11,731 nucleotides of DNA from an uncultured Lachnoclostridium sp. (GTDB taxonomy: Bacteria > Bacillota > Clostridia > Lachnospirales > Lachnospiraceae): the NCBI GenBank assembly GCA_902464595.1, contig CABQJX010000087.1, positions 1 to 11,731 on the forward strand, given 5' to 3'. The first letter of the stretch is position 1, and each line of letters begins with the position of its first letter. Below are positions 8,277 through 11,731 of this stretch, one piece after another. The translations under genes and the position numbers were made by a program. The notes below the pieces were generated by a model. It ran no database searches, was not told where the DNA came from, and saw nothing but the letters and a program-made list of their open reading frames with translations.

Positions 8277-8312
8277 CTTCCTTTCCCGGTCATGGTGTTC
8301 TAGTGTGCCATC

Positions 8313-8375
8313 TGTAAGTAAAGATATAGATATATTTCGTAGGAACCGTAGTAGGGGCTGTGGGTTTGTGCAAAA
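8313..8375 (-). other. Candidate origin unwinding element (DnaA box, GC block, DnaA-trio-like repeats, AT-rich tract)
   Basis: Read on the minus strand in the dnaA-to-dnaN direction, a DnaA-box-like TTTTGCACA (8367-8375) is followed by a degenerate AAACCCACA (8359-8367), then a GC-rich GCCCC (8354-8358), then CTACTAC, and after a gap CTACG, and then an AT-rich stretch (8313-8337). On the plus strand the trinucleotides TAG at 8340, 8349 and 8352 are in one register. This is the order described for the Bacillus subtilis basal unwinding system, in which DnaA moves from a box onto 3'-GAT trios and melts the adjacent DNA. Two trios are clean and the others degenerate, so the call is by layout plus partial sequence match. 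Confidence 0.6.
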
Positions 8376-8461
8376 CTGTCTGAAAGCCTTGAAAAACAAG
8401 GGAAAAAAACTGTGGAGCCGTCTGTGGAAATGATCCACTTTTTTCGTGGAAATCTTAAGGT

Positions 8462-8470
8462 TTATCCACA
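8462..8470 (+). promoter_or_regulatory. DnaA box, perfect TTATCCACA
   Basis: An exact match to the consensus DnaA box on the plus strand in the dnaA-dnaN gap. Degenerate CCACA half-sites on the minus strand at 8411-8419, 8423-8431 and 8445-8453 (starts 12 and 22 bp apart) lie between it and the candidate unwinding element and may be weak DnaA sites. Confidence 0.85.
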
Positions 8471-8511
8471 TGGGCTTAAAAACCGTTCACAACCTGAAAA
8501 AAAAGATAAGG

Positions 8512-8531
8512 TTATCAACAGCCTGTCCACA
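8512..8531 (+). promoter_or_regulatory. Tandem DnaA boxes between dnaA and dnaN
   Basis: TTATCAACA (8512-8520, one mismatch) and CTGTCCACA (8523-8531, two mismatches) lie in tandem with starts 11 bp apart. The same TTATCAACA variant and the same 2-bp gap between tandem boxes recur in the upstream cluster (10170-10189), which supports both as real origin elements. Confidence 0.65.
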
Positions 8532-8544
8532 TAGGTTCCACCGG

Positions 8545-9915
8545 CTATTGTGGATTAATCTTCTTTTTCAGGATCTCGATGGTACTGCGGAGATTTTCGT
8601 CTTTTGCCATGTCTCCAGCAATCTTTTCCGCGCCATGGATGATCGTGGTGTGATCCCTTCCTCCCAGCACCCGGCCAATGGCCTGAAGAGGGGTGGCAGT
8701 CATATCGCGGCATAAGTACATAACGATCTGTCTCGGGTATACGATCTCCTTGTTGCGTTTTTGGGAGGAAATATCAAGGGGAGTCAGGCCAAAGTGGTCG
8801 GAAACCACCTGTATGATCAGCTCCGGCGTTACTTCCCGCTGGGCATTGGGGGAAATAATATCTTTCAATGCTTCTTCTGCCAGTCCAAGGGTTATGTCGC
8901 ACTTGTTGAGGCGCGAAAGGGCTACGATCTTGGTGAGAGCTCCCTCCAGCTCACGGATGTTGGACTTAATGTTGGTGGCAATGTATTTGATCACTTCATT
9001 GTCGATATTGTAGCCTTCCATCTCCTCCTTTTTTCGCAGAATGGCCATTCTCGTCTCATAGTCAGGAGACTGGATATCTACGGTCAGGCCCCATTCAAAT
9101 CGGGAACGAAGCCGTTCCTCCAGGGTCTCGATTTCCTTGGGAGGCTTATCTGAGGAAATAATGATCTGCTTTTTGGACTCGTACAGGGTGTTGAAGGTAT
9201 GGAAAAATTCCTCCTGGGTACTCTCTTTTCCAATGATAAACTGTATATCATCGATGAGAAGCACATCGTTGTTCCTATATTTTTCGCGAAATTCCGTGGT
9301 GGTAATGTTGTTTTTATTACGGATCGCATCGATCAGCTCGTTGGTAAAGGTCTCTGAGGTGACATAGAGGATCTTTGAGCTGGCGTTATTCTTCAGTATA
9401 AAGTGGGCAATGGCATGCATAAGGTGGGTTTTGCCCAGTCCTACGCCCCCATAAATAAAAAGAGGGTTGTAGATTTCACCTGGGGATTCAGCCACAGCCA
9501 GCGCAGCGGCGTGGGCCAGGTTATTGTTGGAACCCACAACAAAGGTATCAAAGGTATACTTGGGATTTAAGTTGGCGTTCTGGATCACGTCTGGATTGAC
9601 GGGAGCCGCCTGTTTGCGTATGAGCTGGGGCGCTGCCGGTTCCTCCGCCTCTTCAATCTGTTCCTTAACTTTGAAATCCACCTCACATTCCTTTTCAAGA
9701 AATTCTGAGATGGTCACTTTTAATAAAAATCCGTATTTTTTATTTACATATTGAAGAAAGGTCTGTTCGGGAACAATGATGGTCACTGTATTGTCTTTAA
9801 ATGAATAAGGCTTTAAGGGTTCAAGCCAGGTACTGTAGGAGATATTGGAGATTTCGTGTTCTTCCTTTAAAGTACGCAAGATTTTGTCCCAGTTTTCTTT
9901 GATTTTATCTATCAT
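8545..9915 (-). CDS. dnaA: Chromosomal replication initiator protein DnaA
   Basis: Encodes 456 residues, a usual length for DnaA, the AAA+ initiator that binds DnaA boxes, forms a filament and opens the origin. Domain I (1-85) has the helicase/partner-binding fold (NISYSTWLEPLKPYSF). Domain II is a short linker, about 86-115, rich in Glu, Pro and Ala. Domain III has Walker A GGVGLGKT (156-163), Walker B LLIDD (219-223) and the arginine-finger region LEERLRSRFEWG (265-276). Domain IV ends with the DNA-binding helix-turn-helix and signature GGRDHTTIIHGAEKI (418-432). The ATG at 9915 has an AGGAG site 8 nt upstream and a good sigma-A promoter beyond it. A DnaA box next to the promoter suggests autoregulation. 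A one-mismatch DnaA box (8549-8557) overlaps the last codons of the gene. Confidence 0.98.
   Translation of the reverse strand: MIDKIKENWDKILRTLKEEHEISNISYSTWLEPLKPYSFKDNTVTIIVPEQTFLQYVNKKYGFLLKVTISEFLEKECEVDFKVKEQIEEAEEPAAPQLIRKQAAPVNPDVIQNANLNPKYTFDTFVVGSNNNLAHAAALAVAESPGEIYNPLFIYGGVGLGKTHLMHAIAHFILKNNASSKILYVTSETFTNELIDAIRNKNNITTTEFREKYRNNDVLLIDDIQFIIGKESTQEEFFHTFNTLYESKKQIIISSDKPPKEIETLEERLRSRFEWGLTVDIQSPDYETRMAILRKKEEMEGYNIDNEVIKYIATNIKSNIRELEGALTKIVALSRLNKCDITLGLAEEALKDIISPNAQREVTPELIIQVVSDHFGLTPLDISSQKRNKEIVYPRQIVMYLCRDMTATPLQAIGRVLGGRDHTTIIHGAEKIAGDMAKDENLRSTIEILKKKINPQ
8549..8557 (-). promoter_or_regulatory. DnaA-box-like site overlapping the dnaA 3' end
   Basis: The minus strand reads TAATCCACA, one mismatch from consensus, across the codons for the last residues (INPQ) of DnaA. 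It extends the box array of the downstream half-origin into the coding region. The overlap could be chance. Confidence 0.4.
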
Positions 9916-9961
9916 TTTTTGTCTCCTAAAACTGTATTGCAGAATTACCCAATCTAAATCT

Positions 9962-9990
9962 ATTGTATACTAAAGTGTTTTGTTTTTCAA
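9962..9990 (-). promoter_or_regulatory. Sigma-A promoter of dnaA
   Basis: On the minus strand, TTGAAA (9985-9990) and TACAAT (9962-9967) are separated by exactly 17 bp. Transcription would begin near 9955, giving a leader of about 40 nt before the dnaA ATG. A perfect DnaA box (9999-10007) ends the DNA just upstream of the -35 hexamer, a position from which DnaA could repress or modulate its own gene. Confidence 0.8.
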
Positions 9991-9998
9991 TCACAAAT

Positions 9999-10007
9999 TG
10001 TGGATAA
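9999..10007 (-). promoter_or_regulatory. DnaA box, perfect, next to dnaA promoter
   Basis: The plus strand reads TGTGGATAA, the exact complement of TTATCCACA. It lies 8 bp upstream of the dnaA -35 hexamer, so it belongs to the origin and probably also to dnaA autoregulation. Confidence 0.85.
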
Positions 10008-10159
10008 CTGTGTGAATTGGGGGTGGAAGGGCTGTGTACGCTCTGTGGAAGATAGGTTTGTCCACAAAAATGAAAAAAATGTCAACTTTAGTTTTGCACA
10101 ATGGGGAAATATAAGGAAAATAAAGGTTTTTTCGGAGATTATGGGGAAAAACACCAGGT
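10008..10159. other. AT-rich segment of the upstream half-origin with scattered weaker DnaA boxes
   Basis: No convincing gene is present here. The segment has TTGTCCACA at 10058-10066 (one mismatch, plus strand), and two-mismatch sites at 10044-10052 (minus strand TCTTCCACA) and 10092-10100 (TTTTGCACA, the same variant as the box beside the candidate unwinding element). A 9-mer ATGGGGAAA occurs at 10101 and 10141. Much of 10067-10150 is A-rich on the plus strand and could be a second easily melted region. Confidence 0.55.
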
Positions 10160-10223
10160 TTTCCCACACTTATCCACAAGTTATCAACATGTTGTGGATA
10201 AGGTTATGCTGCCCTGTGCATAA
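10160..10223. other. Main DnaA-box cluster of oriC
   Basis: Five sites lie in 64 bp: TTTCCCACA (10160-10168, plus, two mismatches), TTATCCACA (10170-10178, plus, perfect), TTATCAACA (10181-10189, plus, one mismatch), TTATCCACA on the minus strand (10193-10201, perfect) and TTATGCACA on the minus strand (10215-10223, one mismatch). Starts are 10, 11, 12 and 22 bp apart, close to whole helical turns, so DnaA would bind on one face. The third and fourth boxes are head to head around a 10-bp perfect palindrome CAACATGTTG (10185-10194). The cluster lies between the divergent dnaA and ECF-transporter promoters. Confidence 0.9.
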
Positions 10224-10257
10224 GTAGGGGACCGTATATTTTTAAGAAAAGCTTTTA

Positions 10258-10286
10258 TTGACGGGAAATCAGTTTTTTCTTATAAT
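10258..10286 (+). promoter_or_regulatory. Sigma-A promoter of the ECF transporter gene
   Basis: TTGACG (10258-10263) and a perfect TATAAT (10281-10286) are separated by 17 bp. Transcription would start near 10293, leaving a leader of about 48 nt, too short for a typical vitamin riboswitch. The -35 is 34 bp from the last DnaA box of the cluster. Confidence 0.85.
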
Positions 10287-10340
10287 CACGTTGTAACATG
10301 CATTGTATCTTTTTTAAGAACAGTAGCAGGAGGAAAAAAA

Positions 10341-10979
10341 ATGAATCATTTTGCAAAAACCCGCAGCTTGGTAATGACAGCGGTCATCGCTGCCATTATC
10401 GTAATCATGGCCTTTGTGCCGTTTCTAGGGTATATTCCGCTGGGATTTATGAATGCAGCTACCCTGCATATTCCCGTTATCATCGGAGCCATCCTTCTGG
10501 GGCCGAAATACGGGGCGTTTTTGGGGCTGACCTTCGGACTGACCAGTCTCTGGAAAAATACCTTTATGCCAAACCCGACTTCCTTTGTGTTTTCGCCTTT
10601 TGTCACCATGGGGCCCTTCCGCGGCAATGGAGCCAGCCTGATCGTGTGTCTAGTTCCGCGGGTGCTGATCGGAATTGTGGCTTACTATGTTTACCGTTTT
10701 TGTATGAAAACCTGGAAGGAAGGAAAAAGAAAACAGGGAAGAGCCCTTTTTGTGGCTGGAGTGGCAGGTTCCATGACCAATACACTTTTGGTCATGAATT
10801 TTATTTATCTGTTTTTCGGAGATGCCTATGCAGAAGCTTCGTCTTTGGCTGTCAAGTGGATCTACGGGGCAATCCTTGGCGTGATCGGTTTTCAGGGAGT
10901 GCCTGAAGCCATTGTAGCGGGGATCCTGGTGACAGCGGTGACACGGGTGATGCTCCGCATGTCATCGATCGGGCGTTAA
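10341..10979 (+). CDS. ECF transporter S component (substrate-binding membrane subunit, substrate unknown)
   Basis: Encodes 212 residues, mostly hydrophobic, with about six membrane segments (roughly 9-30, 38-54, 57-71, 98-120, 134-159, 174-205). The arrangement and motifs such as GYIPLGF (30-36), HIPVIIGAILLGPKYGAFLGLTFG (43-66) and PTSFVFSPF (79-87) are those of S components of energy-coupling factor vitamin transporters, most like the branch that includes pantothenate-type PanT proteins. AxxxA (Ala14, Ala18) in the first helix resembles the contact motif for the EcfT scaffold. No EcfA or EcfT genes are present, so it would use a shared energising module encoded elsewhere. AGGAGG lies 7 nt before the ATG. 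It has its own strong promoter and is divergent from dnaA across oriC. Overlapping frames at 10298-10906 (plus) and on the minus strand are shadows. The substrate cannot be read from this sequence alone. Confidence 0.85.
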   Translation: MNHFAKTRSLVMTAVIAAIIVIMAFVPFLGYIPLGFMNAATLHIPVIIGAILLGPKYGAFLGLTFGLTSLWKNTFMPNPTSFVFSPFVTMGPFRGNGASLIVCLVPRVLIGIVAYYVYRFCMKTWKEGKRKQGRALFVAGVAGSMTNTLLVMNFIYLFFGDAYAEASSLAVKWIYGAILGVIGFQGVPEAIVAGILVTAVTRVMLRMSSIGR

Positions 10980-11016
10980 GGCGGCAGAAAGACAGGCGAT
11001 TTTTAATAAAAATCCC

Positions 11017-11045
11017 TTGACGGCGGCGTATTTCTTCTATATAAT
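11017..11045 (+). promoter_or_regulatory. Sigma-A promoter of rpmH
   Basis: TTGACG (11017-11022) and TATAAT (11040-11045) are separated by 17 bp, a near-consensus promoter suited to a highly expressed ribosomal protein gene. The leader to the rpmH ATG would be about 75 nt. An AT-rich 7-bp palindrome (10998-11014) lies just upstream of the -35. Confidence 0.85.
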
Positions 11046-11125
11046 TGAGAAGATGTTTAATTTTATACTAGTCTAAATGTGTGTTTCCACATTGCCACAT
11101 AATTTTGATAGGAGGTGCCCGACTT

Positions 11126-11260
11126 ATGAAAATGACATTTCAGCCTAAGAAAAGACAGAGAGCAAAAGTTCATGGCTTTAGAGCAAGAATGAAGACTCCA
11201 GGCGGCAGAAAAGTTATTGCTGCCAGACGTGCAAAAGGCAGAGCAAAATTAACCGCTTAA
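11126..11260 (+). CDS. rpmH: 50S ribosomal protein L34
   Basis: Encodes 44 residues, the normal size of L34, a very basic protein of the large ribosomal subunit. The N-terminus MKMTFQPKKRQRAKVHGFRARM is nearly the family consensus, and the C-terminal RKVIAARRAKGRAKL block matches too. The central KTPGGRK replaces the STKNGRK of many bacteria, a variant I associate with Lachnospiraceae. AGGAGGT at 11110-11116 is a strong ribosome binding site 9 nt before the ATG. The gene is too short for a 60-codon cutoff. It is transcribed away from oriC and precedes rnpA, the standard pairing. Confidence 0.97.
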   Translation: MKMTFQPKKRQRAKVHGFRARMKTPGGRKVIAARRAKGRAKLTA

Positions 11261-11279
11261 TTGAAAGCAGAAGAACCAT

Positions 11280-11308
11280 GGCCACAGACATATGTGGCCT
11301 TTTCTTTT
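11280..11308 (+). terminator. Intrinsic terminator between rpmH and rnpA
   Basis: GGCCACA (11280-11286) and TGTGGCC (11293-11299) form a perfect 7-bp GC-rich stem with a 6-nt loop, followed at once by TTTTCTTTT (11300-11308). It lies 19 bp after the rpmH stop. If it is partly leaky, it would let L34 be made in large excess over the RNase P protein from one promoter. Confidence 0.85.
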
Positions 11309-11404
11309 ATCATGCAGCAAACCTTCAGCCATGCCGTTGAACTTTTGACGGGAGCTCCATGACTGAATGGTCATCCAAAATATTTTATCTGTAAGGAGTT
11401 TCGT

Positions 11405-11731
11405 ATGAAACGATTTCCTTCCATTAAGAAGAACAGCCAGTTCCAGAAGGTTTACAGGAACGGGGTTTCCTATGCCAACCGCCTGTTAGTGATGTATGTC
11501 ATGGCAAACGGGGAAGATGGGAACCAGATCGGCATATCAGTGAGCAAAAAGGTAGGCAACAGCGTTGTCCGCCATCATATAACAAGACTTTTAAGAGAGA
11601 TTTTCCGTTTAAATGGGGATCGGTTAAAGACTGGGTTAAACATCGTCCTGGTGGTCCGGGGGGCTGCCAGGGAATCAGATTACAAACATTTGGAGGGTGC
11701 TTACCTGCACCTGTGCGGACTGCATCACATT
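11405..11731 (+). CDS. rnpA: Ribonuclease P protein component (3' end cut by window edge)
   Basis: The first 109 codons are present and open to the window edge; RnpA is usually about 110-125 residues, so nearly all of it is here. It is the protein cofactor that helps the RNase P RNA cut 5' leaders from precursor tRNAs. The N-terminus MKRFPSIKKNSQFQKVYRNG and the core IGISVSKKVGNSVVRHHITRLLREIFR (42-68) are family typical. The usual RNR signature (RNRxKR) reads RHHITR at 56-61, so the second Arg is His and the Lys is Thr. LNIVLVVRGAA (78-88) is the conserved late strand. AAGGAG (11393-11398) precedes the ATG by 6 nt. It sits 144 bp after rpmH, beyond a terminator, and I see no convincing promoter of its own between 11309 and 11404. 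Confidence 0.95.
   Translation, partial: MKRFPSIKKNSQFQKVYRNGVSYANRLLVMYVMANGEDGNQIGISVSKKVGNSVVRHHITRLLREIFRLNGDRLKTGLNIVLVVRGAARESDYKHLEGAYLHLCGLHHI

Noticed and set aside
8387..8401. CCTTG / CAAGG hairpin in the dnaA-dnaN gap as a dnaA terminator
   Set aside because: Only 5 bp with a weak following tract; not convincing as a terminator.
8265..8471. N-terminal extension of dnaN (69 extra codons)
   Set aside because: It would translate origin DNA, including the candidate unwinding element, and does not resemble clamp N-termini; ATG at 8264 gives the family-typical start.
10000..10227. 75-codon frame within the oriC region
   Set aside because: It runs through the DnaA-box cluster, lacks a ribosome binding site and shows no protein-like pattern.
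10298..10906. 202-codon frame overlapping the ECF transporter gene
   Set aside because: Out-of-frame reading of the membrane protein gene; the frame at 10341 has the ribosome binding site and coherent membrane segments.
10998..11014. AT-rich 7-bp palindrome after the ECF gene as a possible terminator
   Set aside because: The stem is only A/T except for one G-C pair and is followed by CCC, not a U-run; it lies just upstream of the rpmH -35, so it is more likely promoter-proximal AT-rich DNA.
11083..11091. GTTTCCACA in the rpmH leader as a DnaA box
   Set aside because: Two mismatches and isolated from the other sites; could easily be chance.
1..11731. Mobile elements, CRISPR, tRNA, rRNA, toxin-antitoxin or defence genes
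   Set aside because: No such sequence was recognised on either strand; the region is conserved housekeeping DNA.

Overview
The window is the chromosomal replication-origin (oriC) neighbourhood of a Gram-positive, low-to-mid GC anaerobe. The gene order rnpA-rpmH / oriC / dnaA-dnaN-yaaA-recF-gyrB-gyrA is the ancestral Firmicutes arrangement. The protein sequences (GyrA, RpmH, DnaN), a two-subunit class I fumarase and an ECF-type vitamin transporter component point to a clostridium, most likely the Lachnospiraceae (Clostridium cluster XIVa). The family assignment is by memory of sequence style, not by a search.

Layout. 1-1101 (minus strand): split [4Fe-4S] fumarate hydratase, alpha subunit then beta subunit (beta cut by the window edge), with a strong hairpin between them. 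1157-1192: intrinsic terminator that closes the gyrA transcript. 1207-9915 (minus strand): dnaA, dnaN, yaaA, recF, gyrB, gyrA in that transcriptional order, that is initiator, sliding clamp, a small S4 RNA-binding protein, gap-repair ATPase and both gyrase subunits. Gaps from dnaN to gyrB are short (14-52 bp), suggesting cotranscription. dnaA and dnaN are separated by 280 bp that hold the second half of the origin. 9916-10340: a non-coding region with the main DnaA-box cluster and two divergent promoters. 10341-10979 (plus strand): an orphan ECF transporter S component. 11126-11260 and 11405-11731 (plus strand): rpmH and rnpA (rnpA runs off the end), with a terminator between them.

The origin is bipartite. 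The upstream half (9999-10223) has perfect and near-perfect DnaA boxes, five of them packed in 64 bp with starts 10, 11, 12 and 22 bp apart. The downstream half, between dnaA and dnaN, has more boxes and what looks like a basal unwinding element: a DnaA box, a short GC-rich block, TAG trinucleotides in one register (DnaA-trio-like) and an AT-rich tract. A further box sits 3 bp from the dnaN start codon. Genes on both sides point away from the origin, so all are transcribed with their replication fork.

Everything reads as conserved housekeeping DNA. I found no defence system, mobile element, CRISPR array, tRNA or rRNA, and I do not think an undescribed multi-gene system is present. The points that repay a second look are the origin architecture, an orphan transporter gene whose promoter lies about 34 bp from the DnaA-box cluster, and a few unusual residues in GyrA, RnpA and DnaN.
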